From: an uncultured Pseudoflavonifractor sp.
Lineage (GTDB): Bacteria; Bacillota; Clostridia; Oscillospirales; Oscillospiraceae
Reading direction: 5' to 3'
Assembly (NCBI GenBank): GCA_947651395.1
Contig: CANSYW010000002.1
Location: 1 to 64,000, forward strand
Length of the DNA stretch: 64,000 nt
The translations under genes and the position numbers were made by a program. The notes below the pieces were generated by a model. The model made no database searches. It had not been told where the DNA came from and saw only the letters and a list, made by a program, of their open reading frames with translations. This document shows, piece by piece, positions 51,331-58,748 of the stretch. The stretch's first letter is position 1, and every line of letters begins with the position of its first letter.

Positions 51331-52242
51331 ATGGACATCAAAAAGTATCAGGGCATTTTCCCCGCCTTCTATGCCTGCTATGAGGACGACGGCGCCATCT
51401 CTCCGGAACGGGTGCGTGCGCTGACCCGCTATTTCATCGACAAGGGCGTCCAGGGTCTCTATGTGGGCGGTTCCTCCGGCGAGTGCATCTATCAGGGCGT
51501 GGAAGAGCGTAAGGTGGTGCTGGAGAATGTGATGGCCGAGGCCAGGGGCAAGCTCACCATCATCGCTCACGTGGCCTGCAACAATACCGCGGACTCCCGG
51601 GAGCTGGCCCGTCACGCCGAGGGCCTCGGGGTGGACGCCATCGCGGCCATTCCGCCCATCTATTTCCACCTGCCCGCCTACGGCATCGCGGAGTATTGGA
51701 ACGACATCTCCGCCGCCGCCCCCAACACCGACTTTATCATCTACAACATTCCCCAGCTGGCCGGCGTGGCGCTCACCCCGGCCCTCCTGGCGGAGATGCG
51801 GAAGAACCCCCGGGTCATCGGTGTGAAGAATTCCTCCATGCCCACCCAGGACATTCAGATGTGGAAGGATCAGGGAGGGGCGGACTTTGTGGTGATGAAC
51901 GGTCCCGATGAGCAACTCATCTCCGGCCTGGCCATGGGGGCCACCGGCGGGATCGGCGGCACCTATGGCCCCATGTCTGAGCTCTACCTGAAGCTTCGGG
52001 AGGAATTCCTGGCCGGTGGCCTGGCCAAGGCCCAGGCCATCCAGAACGAGTGCTGCCGTATCATCTACAAGATGTGCTCCGCCCACGGCAATATGTATGC
52101 CGTGATCAAGGGCATTCTGCGCAAGCAGGGCGTGGAGTGCGGCGGAGTGCGCAAGCCCCTGACCGGCCTGACCGCCGATGACCAGGCTGTGGTGGACGAG
52201 GCCGCCGCCATGATCCAGGCCGCCATCGCAAAATACTGTTGA
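51331..52242 (+). CDS. nanA: N-acetylneuraminate lyase, DHDPS/NAL family (303 aa)
   Basis: This class I aldolase splits N-acetylneuraminate into ManNAc and pyruvate. The pyruvate-binding GGSSGE, Tyr138 in YNIPQLAG and the Schiff-base Lys166 in VIGVKNSSMPT agree with NanA. The YNIP-x(3)-G and GVKNSS forms separate it from DapA. It lies after the permeases and before nagB/nagA, the exact place expected in a sialic acid operon. Confidence 0.9.
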   Translation: MDIKKYQGIFPAFYACYEDDGAISPERVRALTRYFIDKGVQGLYVGGSSGECIYQGVEERKVVLENVMAEARGKLTIIAHVACNNTADSRELARHAEGLGVDAIAAIPPIYFHLPAYGIAEYWNDISAAAPNTDFIIYNIPQLAGVALTPALLAEMRKNPRVIGVKNSSMPTQDIQMWKDQGGADFVVMNGPDEQLISGLAMGATGGIGGTYGPMSELYLKLREEFLAGGLAKAQAIQNECCRIIYKMCSAHGNMYAVIKGILRKQGVECGGVRKPLTGLTADDQAVVDEAAAMIQAAIAKYC

Positions 52243-52264
52243 AAATCTGACTGAGGTGAATGTC

Positions 52265-53017
52265 ATGCGGGTCTATCAAACCAGCGACTATCAGGCCATG
52301 AGCCGTCGGGCGGCCGGTATCATTTCCGCCCAGATCATCTATAAGCCCGACTGTGTTCTGGGCCTGGCCACCGGCTCCACCCCCATCGGGGCCTATAAGC
52401 AGCTCATTGAGTGGCACAAAAAGGGCGATCTGAGCTTTGCGGGGATCCACACGGTTAATCTGGACGAGTATGTGGGCCTGCCCGGCACCCATGACCAGAG
52501 CTACCGCTATTTCATGCAGAACAATCTCTTTGACCATGTCGACGTGCGGCCCGAGTGGACCAACGTCCCCGACGGCCGGGCCGCCGATGTGAGCACCGAG
52601 TGCGCCCGCTACAATCAGCTCATCGAGGATCTGGGCGGCATCGACCTTCAGCTCCTGGGCATGGGCCACAACGGGCACATCGGCTTCAATGAGCCTGCGG
52701 AGGCCTTTGAGCTGGGTACCCATCTGGTGGACCTGTCCGAGAGCACCATTCAGGCCAACAAGCGCTTTTTCGCCTCGGAGGCCGATGTGCCCCGCCAGGC
52801 GCTCACCATGGGCATCAGGAACATCATGCAGGCCCGCCACATTCTGGTGGTGGTCAGCGGTGAGGACAAGGCTGACATCGTCCTCAAGGCCTTCCGTGGG
52901 CCTGTGACCCCGAAGGTGCCCGCCTCCATCCTCCAGCTCCACCCCAATGTGACGTTAGTCGGCGATGCGGCCGCCCTTTCCAAGCTGGCGGTGGCGGGGG
53001 AACCCATATGCGGATAA
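52265..53017 (+). CDS. nagB: Glucosamine-6-phosphate deaminase NagB (250 aa)
   Basis: NagB converts glucosamine-6-P to fructose-6-P and ammonia. The motifs LATGSTPIGAYKQL (phosphate), NLDEYVGL with the catalytic Asp, and MGHNGHIGFNEP with the ring-opening His and Glu are all present. I start at ATG 52265 (GAGGTG upstream); a GTG lies 9 nt earlier. The end overlaps nagA by 10 bp. Confidence 0.96.
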   Translation: MRVYQTSDYQAMSRRAAGIISAQIIYKPDCVLGLATGSTPIGAYKQLIEWHKKGDLSFAGIHTVNLDEYVGLPGTHDQSYRYFMQNNLFDHVDVRPEWTNVPDGRAADVSTECARYNQLIEDLGGIDLQLLGMGHNGHIGFNEPAEAFELGTHLVDLSESTIQANKRFFASEADVPRQALTMGIRNIMQARHILVVVSGEDKADIVLKAFRGPVTPKVPASILQLHPNVTLVGDAAALSKLAVAGEPICG

Positions 53018-54129
53018 TCGGCGGACAGGTCTTTGACCTGAAGGAAGGCTTTCTTCACCGGGAGCTCTGCACGGCCGGGGCGGATATCGCCTCGGCCAGC
53101 GCCGACGGCAAGACGTATGACGCCCAGGGCTGTTATGTGATCCCAGGCCTCACCGACGTCCACTTCCACGGCTGCGTGGGGGCGGACTTCTCCGACGGGG
53201 ATCCAGCGGGGCTTCAGACCATGGCCGACTATGAGCTCAGCCGGGGGGTGACCCAGATCTGTCCCGCGGGGATGACCCTGCTGGAGGATCAGCTCACCGT
53301 CATCTGCGAGATGGCCGCCCGGCATAAAAAGACCAGTACCGCCGGCGCCGAGCTGGTGGGTGTACACCTGGAGGGCCCCTTCCTCTCCTACGCCAAGAAG
53401 GGGGCCCAAAACGGGGAGTGGCTCCACCAGCCTGACGCGGATATGCTCAAACGTCTGGTGGACGCCTCGGAAGGGCTGGTAAAGCTGGTGACAGTGGCGG
53501 CGGAGGAGCCGGGGGCCATGGACTTTATCCGCCGGGTCAAGGAGTGGGCCACCGTCTCGCTGGGCCACACCACCGCCGACTATGACACCGCCATGGAGGC
53601 GTTTAAGCTGGGGGCCTCTCAGGCCACCCATCTCTTCAACGCCATGCCCCCCTTCACCCACCGGGAACCCGGCGTGGTGGGAGCGGCGGCGGACTGTCCC
53701 CATGTACGGGCGGAGATCATCTGCGACGGCGTCCACATCCATCCCTCGGTGATCCGGGCGGCCTTCAAACTCTTTGGGGCGGATCGGATGATCCTGATCT
53801 CCGACTCCCTGCGCTGCACCGGCATGGCCGACGGGGTCTATCCCTTCGGCGGTCAGGAGATCGAGCTCCACGGAAACCGGGCCACCATCCTGGGTCACCC
53901 GGAGACTCTGGCCGGTTCGGTCACCGATCTGATGGGCTGTGTGAAGACGGCTGTGGAGTTTGGCATTTCCCTCCCTGACGCGGTTCGGGCCGGAGCGGTG
54001 AATCCCGCTCAGGCCATCGGCATATTTGAGCGCTACGGCTCTCTGGAGCCGGGCAAGGCGGCCAACATCGCCATTCTGGACGAGAACCTGAACCTGAAAG
54101 ATGTGATCTTCCGGGGCGAGTTGGTGTAA
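53008..54129 (+). CDS. nagA: N-acetylglucosamine-6-phosphate deacetylase NagA (373 aa)
   Basis: This metal-dependent amidohydrolase deacetylates GlcNAc-6-P. DVHFHGC, the metal-binding Glu in VHLEGPFLS, SLGHTTADY, ATHLFNAMPPF and the catalytic Asp in LISDSLRCTGM are visible. Length is usual. The start overlaps nagB by 10 bp, so the two are translationally coupled. It feeds NagB. Confidence 0.95.
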   Translation: MRIIGGQVFDLKEGFLHRELCTAGADIASASADGKTYDAQGCYVIPGLTDVHFHGCVGADFSDGDPAGLQTMADYELSRGVTQICPAGMTLLEDQLTVICEMAARHKKTSTAGAELVGVHLEGPFLSYAKKGAQNGEWLHQPDADMLKRLVDASEGLVKLVTVAAEEPGAMDFIRRVKEWATVSLGHTTADYDTAMEAFKLGASQATHLFNAMPPFTHREPGVVGAAADCPHVRAEIICDGVHIHPSVIRAAFKLFGADRMILISDSLRCTGMADGVYPFGGQEIELHGNRATILGHPETLAGSVTDLMGCVKTAVEFGISLPDAVRAGAVNPAQAIGIFERYGSLEPGKAANIAILDENLNLKDVIFRGELV

Positions 54130-54166
54130 AAAGCCGCAAAAACCTCTGTTCAAACCGTTGACTTTG

Positions 54167-54175
54167 TGATATACT
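54167..54175 (+). promoter_or_regulatory. Extended -10 promoter before the ABC ATPase leader
   Basis: TG-A-TATACT at 54167-54175 with only a weak -35. Transcription from here would give a leader of about 235 nt before the ATPase gene. Confidence 0.45.
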
Positions 54176-54181
54176 GACAAA

Positions 54182-54417
54182 AGCGAGCGACAACAACGGA
54201 TCATTACGGGTGAAACTGCCTGTATATGATATCGCGCATCCCCCAAAACAAGGCCTTCGTCCCTACTCCATGTTCCTATAGGGCCGAAGAGTCAAAAAAG
54301 GAGGAAATGACCGCCGGGCCGGCGGTGCGGCAGTGTGGAGACCTGCCGTAAAGTCCCTGAGGACGCGCCTCAGGGGCAAGGGACGGGCGCGGAGGCGCCC
54401 CGACTACGGCTCAAAGT
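54182..54417 (+). ncRNA. Structured 5' leader of the ABC ATPase gene (candidate regulatory RNA)
   Basis: The region between nagA and the ATPase gene has an 11-bp stem with one mismatch (CTTCGTCCCTA near 54258, TAGGGCCGAAG near 54287). Four GC hairpins follow in about 95 nt: CCGCCGG/CCGGCGG, GGCA...TGCC, CCTGAGG/CCTCAGG and GGGCGC/GCGCCC. A short ORF with a perfect ribosome-binding site lies inside. The ATPase ATG itself lacks one. It matches no riboswitch class that I can recall. Confidence 0.45.
54307..54351 (+). CDS. 14-codon leader ORF upstream of the ABC ATPase
   Basis: AAGGAGG stands 4 nt before this ATG, the best ribosome-binding site in the region. The peptide is MTAGPAVRQCGDLP and ends at TAA 54349. 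It is in the same frame as the ATPase, separated from it by further in-frame stops. It may be a true leader peptide, or the old start of the ATPase gene displaced by a roughly 110-bp insertion. Confidence 0.4.
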   Translation: MTAGPAVRQCGDLP

Positions 54418-55530
54418 ATGGCAACTGTGCAGTTGAAGAACGTCAAGAAGATCTACGACAACAAGGTCACCGCCGTCCACAGCTTCAACCTGGAGATCGC
54501 CGACAAGGAGTTTATCGTTCTGGTCGGTCCCTCCGGCTGCGGCAAGTCCACCACGCTGCGGATGGTGGCCGGACTGGAGGAGATCAGCGAGGGTGAGCTG
54601 CTCATCGACGGCAACGTCATGAATGATGTGGAGCCCAAGGATCGGGACATCGCCATGGTCTTCCAGTCCTACGCCCTCTATCCCCACATGACGGTCTATG
54701 AGAACATGGCCTTCTCCCTGAAGCTGAAAAAGGTGCCCAAGGAGGAGATCGACAAGAAGGTGCGGGAGGCCGCCGCCATTCTGGACATCACCCAGTACCT
54801 GGAGCGCAAGCCCAAGGCTCTGTCCGGCGGTCAGCGTCAGCGGGTGGCCATCGGCCGTGCCATCGTCCGTAACCCCAAGGTCTTCCTCATGGATGAGCCT
54901 CTTTCCAACCTGGACGCCAAGCTGCGTAACCAGATGCGGGCGGAGATCATCAAGCTGCGCCAGCGCATCGACACCACCTTCATCTACGTCACCCACGACC
55001 AGACCGAGGCCATGACGCTGGGCGACCGGATCGTCATTATGAAGGACGGCTATATCATGCAGATCGGCACGCCCCAGGAGGTCTTTGAGCATCCCGCCAA
55101 CGTCTTTGTGGCCGGCTTCATCGGCATGCCCCAGATGAACTTCTTCGACGACGCCGAGCTGATTCAGGAGGGCGGCGAGACCAAGGTGAAGATCCAGGAC
55201 GCCGTGATGGAGCTGCCCGAGGACAAGCAGAAGGCCCTTGCCGGCCGCACCGGCAAGGTGGTGGTGGGCATTCGTCCCGCCCATATCCATCTGGCTGACC
55301 AGGCCGAGGCTCACACCGTCTCCGGCATCGTGGACGTCAGCGAGATGATGGGCAGCGAGATCCATCTCCACGTCAACGCCAAGGGCAAGGACATCGTTCT
55401 GGTGCTGGCCACTACCGAGTTGCCCGCCGCCTGGCGGGGCGGTATCCCCTACGGTACTGAGATCCACTTCACCTTCCCCGGGGACCTTATCCATATCTTT
55501 GATCCCGAGACGGAGAACAACCTGCTGTAA
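54418..55530 (+). CDS. ABC sugar transporter ATPase, MsmK/UgpC type (370 aa)
   Basis: This is the nucleotide-binding subunit energising sugar importers; MsmK-type proteins often serve several transporters. Walker A is GPSGCGKST (about 37-45), then the Q-loop VFQSYALYPHMTVYENM, signature LSGGQRQRVAIGRA, Walker B VFLMDEPLSNLD and switch His in VTHDQTEAMTLGD. The C-terminal regulatory domain (about 240-370) holds GIRPAHIHL. The ATG has no convincing ribosome-binding site (nearest GGAGG 22 nt away); its expression probably depends on the structured leader. Confidence 0.94.
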   Translation: MATVQLKNVKKIYDNKVTAVHSFNLEIADKEFIVLVGPSGCGKSTTLRMVAGLEEISEGELLIDGNVMNDVEPKDRDIAMVFQSYALYPHMTVYENMAFSLKLKKVPKEEIDKKVREAAAILDITQYLERKPKALSGGQRQRVAIGRAIVRNPKVFLMDEPLSNLDAKLRNQMRAEIIKLRQRIDTTFIYVTHDQTEAMTLGDRIVIMKDGYIMQIGTPQEVFEHPANVFVAGFIGMPQMNFFDDAELIQEGGETKVKIQDAVMELPEDKQKALAGRTGKVVVGIRPAHIHLADQAEAHTVSGIVDVSEMMGSEIHLHVNAKGKDIVLVLATTELPAAWRGGIPYGTEIHFTFPGDLIHIFDPETENNLL

Positions 55531-55558
55531 GAGAAAAGGCAGGGGAAAATACTGCAAT

Positions 55559-55590
55559 AAAGGCCGGAGCTTGTATAAGCTCCGGCCTTT
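55559..55590 (+). terminator. Terminator after the ABC ATPase gene
   Basis: A 14-bp stem (AAAGGCCGGAGCTT region, complement at 55577-55590), GTAT loop, ending in TTTT. Confidence 0.9.
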
Positions 55591-55674
55591 TCGGTCCTTT
55601 TCGGAAAAAACAGATGACTCCGGGGGAAAAGAGGCGTACAATAGAATATAAACGTACAAGGGAGTGGAGAAGAG

Positions 55675-57516
55675 ATGAAGGAGAGCAAGTATGCGCTTTT
55701 GCAGCGGTGCTTTGGCTACTCCTCCTTCCGGGGCGGACAGGAGGAGCTGATCGACGGGGTGCTGTCGGGACGGGACGTGCTGGGGGTCATGCCCACCGGA
55801 GGGGGAAAAAGTCTTTGCTATCAGATCCCCGCCCTTCTTTTTGAGGGGCTCACGGTGGTGGTGTCCCCCCTCATCTCCCTGATGAAGGATCAGGTCATGG
55901 CCCTGAAAAGCGCGGGACTTCCGGCGGCCTATCTCAACAGCTCTCTGACCTCGGAGCAGATCGGTCAGGTGTATCGGAATCTCCGTGCCGGGCGGTATAA
56001 GCTGCTGTATGTGGCTCCGGAGCGACTGCTGGCGGAGGGCTTCGTCGCTCTGCTGCAGGATATGGACGTGGCCATGGTGGCGGTGGACGAGGCCCACTGC
56101 ATTTCCCAGTGGGGCCAGGACTTTCGGCCCAGCTACCTGAAGATCGCGGACTTCATCAGCCGGCTCCCCCGTCGGCCGGTGGTCTCGGCATTTACCGCCA
56201 CGGCCACCCCACGGGTACAGCAGGATATCGCACAGGCCCTGGAGCTGCGGGACCCTGTATGGGTGGTGACTGGCTTTGACCGGCCCAATCTCCGCTTTGA
56301 GGTGCGCCGCAGCGCCCATAAGCTGACCGAGCTGAAGGGACTGGTGAGCGCGCGCGGAGGAAAGAGCGGGATCATCTACTGCGCCACCCGCAAAGATGTG
56401 GAGAAGGTCTGCCAGGCCCTGCGGGACGTGGGCGTCCCGGCCACCCGTTACCATGCCGGACTGGAGGACGGGGAGCGGCAGAGCAGTCAGGAGGATTTCA
56501 TCTATGACCGCGCCCCTGTCATGGTGGCCACCAACGCTTTCGGCATGGGCATCGACAAATCCAACGTGGCCTTTGTCATCCACTATAACATGCCCAAGAG
56601 CCTGGAGGCCTATTATCAGGAGGCCGGACGGGCGGGAAGGGACGGGAGCGAGGCGGAGTGTATTCTGCTGTTCTCCTCCGCGGATATCGTGACGGCAAAA
56701 TATCTCATCCAAAACACCACGGAGAATGAGGAGCTGACCGAGGCCGAGCGGGAGGCGGTCATCGCTCAGGATCTTCGGCGGCTGGAGCAGATGGTGGGCT
56801 ACTGCAGGACGGAGGATTGCCTGCGGGGCTATCTTCTGGACTATTTTGGACAGGCCCATCCGCCCCGCTGCGGGAACTGCGGGAACTGTGACGCCGATGT
56901 GGAGACGAGGGACATTACCCGTCAGGCCCAGATGATCTTGTCCTGCGTACAGCGGATCATAGACCGGCTGGGCTATTCGGTGGGGATCGCACTGGTGACA
57001 CGGACCCTGCGGGGCGGCGGTGACAAGCGCCTTCTGAGCCTGGGACTGGACAAGCTGAGCACTTACGGCCTGATGCGTCAGCTTTCCCGGGGAGAGGTGA
57101 CGGAGCTGACGGAATGCCTTGTGGGGCAGGGCTATCTGTATCAGGATCCTCAATACGGAGCCCTTACCGTGACGGCAAAGGGGCGGGAGGTGCTCTTTCA
57201 CGGGGCGAGGGTGGAAATGCGGGTAAAGGCGGCACCGCCGGAGCCTGAAAAAGAGAGGCGGACGCAGGAAAAACGGCCGCAGGCAGAGGACGAAGGGCTG
57301 ATGGACCGGCTGCGGGCGCTCCGCTCCCGCCTGGCCAGAGAGGAGAACGTACCGGCTTATGTGGTCTTCTCCAACGCTACCCTGGCCGACATGACGCGAA
57401 AAATGCCCCGGACCATGGAGGAACTTCTGACAGTCTCCGGCGTAGGCGCCGTTAAGGCGGAGCGGTACGGAAAAATATTCCTGCGGGAGTTGGAGGAATA
57501 TCAAAGAGGCGAGTGA
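55675..57516 (+). CDS. recQ: ATP-dependent DNA helicase RecQ (613 aa)
   Basis: RecQ unwinds DNA 3' to 5' in recombination and repair. Motifs are GYSSFRGGQEELI (motif 0), Walker A MPTGGGKSLCYQ, DEAHCISQWGQDFRPSY, SAFTATATPRV, and QEAGRAGRDG (motif VI). The zinc-binding domain has YCRTEDCLRGYLL and CGNCGNC. The winged helix (RQC, about 405-510) and the C-terminal HRDC domain (about 535-610, ending with VSGVGAVKAERYG) are both complete. Confidence 0.96.
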   Translation: MKESKYALLQRCFGYSSFRGGQEELIDGVLSGRDVLGVMPTGGGKSLCYQIPALLFEGLTVVVSPLISLMKDQVMALKSAGLPAAYLNSSLTSEQIGQVYRNLRAGRYKLLYVAPERLLAEGFVALLQDMDVAMVAVDEAHCISQWGQDFRPSYLKIADFISRLPRRPVVSAFTATATPRVQQDIAQALELRDPVWVVTGFDRPNLRFEVRRSAHKLTELKGLVSARGGKSGIIYCATRKDVEKVCQALRDVGVPATRYHAGLEDGERQSSQEDFIYDRAPVMVATNAFGMGIDKSNVAFVIHYNMPKSLEAYYQEAGRAGRDGSEAECILLFSSADIVTAKYLIQNTTENEELTEAEREAVIAQDLRRLEQMVGYCRTEDCLRGYLLDYFGQAHPPRCGNCGNCDADVETRDITRQAQMILSCVQRIIDRLGYSVGIALVTRTLRGGGDKRLLSLGLDKLSTYGLMRQLSRGEVTELTECLVGQGYLYQDPQYGALTVTAKGREVLFHGARVEMRVKAAPPEPEKERRTQEKRPQAEDEGLMDRLRALRSRLAREENVPAYVVFSNATLADMTRKMPRTMEELLTVSGVGAVKAERYGKIFLRELEEYQRGE

Positions 57517-57549
57517 GCGCTCTTTCCAAATCATACCGCTGTCTTTGGG

Positions 57550-57579
57550 AGAATAGCCAAAACAAACCTGCGGATAATA
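57550..57579 (+). promoter_or_regulatory. Candidate sigma-G/F-type promoter of spoVT
   Basis: AGAATA (57550-57555), 17-bp spacer, GATAATA (57573-57579), compared with the forespore consensus TGAATA and CATACTA. It is 34 bp before the ATG. An inverted repeat CCTGCGG...CCGCAGG spans the -10. Confidence 0.4.
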
Positions 57580-57613
57580 AGCGTGTCAACTTTAACCGCA
57601 GGAGGAGAGAGAA

Positions 57614-58156
57614 ATGAAAGCCACAGGAATCGTGCGCCGGATCGACGACCTGGGACGGGTAGTCATCCCCAAGGAGATCCGCCGCACCATGCGTATCCGC
57701 GAGGGCGACCCGCTGGAGATATATACTGATAAGGACGGCGAGGTCATCTTCAAGAAGTATTCCCTCATGGGGGGCCTGAGCGACTTTGCCACCCAGATGT
57801 GCGACACTCTGAACAAGACCACCCTTCACGTCACCGTCATCACCGACCGGGACGCCTGCATCGCCGTGGCGGGAGCCCCTCGCCGGGACCTGATGGACAA
57901 GCGTCTGAGCGAGAAGCTGGAATCGGTGCTGGAGGGCCGCAAGATCTACCAGCACCAGCCCGGCGAAACGCCCATTCCCGTCAGCGACGAGACCGGCAAG
58001 TATTTTGTCAGCTGCGCCGCCCCCATCCTGGCGGAGGGAGACGTGCTGGGGTGCGTCCTCTTCGCCGCTGAGGAGGGGGACCTCACCGCCGACGACACCG
58101 ACTACAAGCTCCTTCAGACCACCTCCGGCTTCCTGGGCCGGCATATGGAGGGCTGA
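57614..58156 (+). CDS. spoVT: Stage V sporulation protein T (180 aa)
   Basis: SpoVT is a forespore regulator with an N-terminal AbrB swapped-hairpin domain (about 1-52; MKATGIVRRIDDLGRVVIPK with EIRRTMRIREGDPLEIYTD) and a C-terminal GAF-like domain (about 56-178). Length equals the Bacillus protein. AGGAGGAGAG precedes the ATG. The terminator following is shared with a small antisense gene. Confidence 0.95.
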   Translation: MKATGIVRRIDDLGRVVIPKEIRRTMRIREGDPLEIYTDKDGEVIFKKYSLMGGLSDFATQMCDTLNKTTLHVTVITDRDACIAVAGAPRRDLMDKRLSEKLESVLEGRKIYQHQPGETPIPVSDETGKYFVSCAAPILAEGDVLGCVLFAAEEGDLTADDTDYKLLQTTSGFLGRHMEG

Positions 58157-58157
58157 G

Positions 58158-58194
58158 AAAAAGCGCCTGTCCCGAAAAGGGACAGGCGCTTTTT
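58158..58194. terminator. Bidirectional terminator between spoVT and the 27-aa peptide gene
   Basis: A 16-bp stem (58158-58173 with 58179-58194), GAAAA loop, A-run and T-run on the two ends. Confidence 0.93.
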
Positions 58195-58197
58195 CTG

Positions 58198-58281
58198 TCA
58201 GAGGACGGCCTGGAAGAGCAGGATGAGAAGGATGTGGAATCCAAACACTGCCGCCAGAGCCGCCCAGGGCCTTCTCTCCAT
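58198..58281 (-). CDS. Small hydrophobic membrane peptide (27 aa)
   Basis: ATG 58281 on the minus strand has GGAGGG 6 nt upstream. The product starts MERRPWAALAAVFGFH and continues with ILLILLFQAVL: a positively charged start, then one hydrophobic helix of about 20 residues. The TGA at 58198 is 3 bp from the shared terminator, so it has the parts of a real gene. The neighbourhood (spoVT) might suggest a spore-stage role, but this is a guess. No family is recognised. Confidence 0.5.
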   Translation of the reverse strand: MERRPWAALAAVFGFHILLILLFQAVL

Positions 58282-58388
58282 ACCATTCCCTCCGTGGAAA
58301 GTGTACGCCTGGAGAAGGCTGGGTATGCGGGTATATTTTTCCTTCCGCCGTGCCATACTGAGAAACAGCAAACAGAGGAGGGATTGCC

Positions 58389-58658
58389 ATGCTCAAGGGA
58401 ACCAACCGGCGGGTCATCGTAGTACGCTCCCCGGATCGCCGTTTTTTTGAAGAGGCCATTTTCATTGTTCGTGAGGGGGTCCTGAGCAAGGGGGGCGTCA
58501 CCGCCGACCAGGTGGTGGAGGAGGCCCGAAGGGTGGCCGACGGCTTTGTGCGTAAGAACAGGATCGGGCCCTGGCATGTCAAGGTGCCTCCCACCGGATA
58601 TGTGGCGCTGGGGGCTCTGCTGGCCACGGTGGCGTGGTGTGTGGGGCTGCTGATATAA
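58389..58658 (+). CDS. Small C-terminally membrane-anchored protein (89 aa)
   Basis: A conserved-looking small protein of unknown role. The N-terminal 60 residues are soluble (GTNRRVIVVRSPDRRFFEEA with IFIVREGV). The last 20 (GYVALGALLATVAWCVGLLI) form one membrane helix reaching the C-terminus, which leaves the body in the cytoplasm. AGAGGAGGG precedes ATG 58389. It lies between spoVT and the convergent BlaR1-like gene. Confidence 0.75.
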   Translation: MLKGTNRRVIVVRSPDRRFFEEAIFIVREGVLSKGGVTADQVVEEARRVADGFVRKNRIGPWHVKVPPTGYVALGALLATVAWCVGLLI

Positions 58659-58748
58659 AAGAAGAGCCTTCCGGGCTGTCACGCTGCGCCCGGGCCAGTA
58701 CACCTCGGGATATAAGCCCCTCGGCTGGCCTGGGCTCCGCGCTTCTTC

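Noticed and set aside
54182-54417. ZTP (pfl) or glmS-type riboswitch before the ABC ATPase
   Set aside because: A CCGCCGGG stretch recalls the ZTP motif, but the conserved CCGCCUGGGCA part is missing. No glmS ribozyme core is visible either.
54370-57534. 1054-codon minus-strand frame opposite the ABC ATPase and recQ
   Set aside because: It runs across two unrelated genes and a terminator; a real gene would not.
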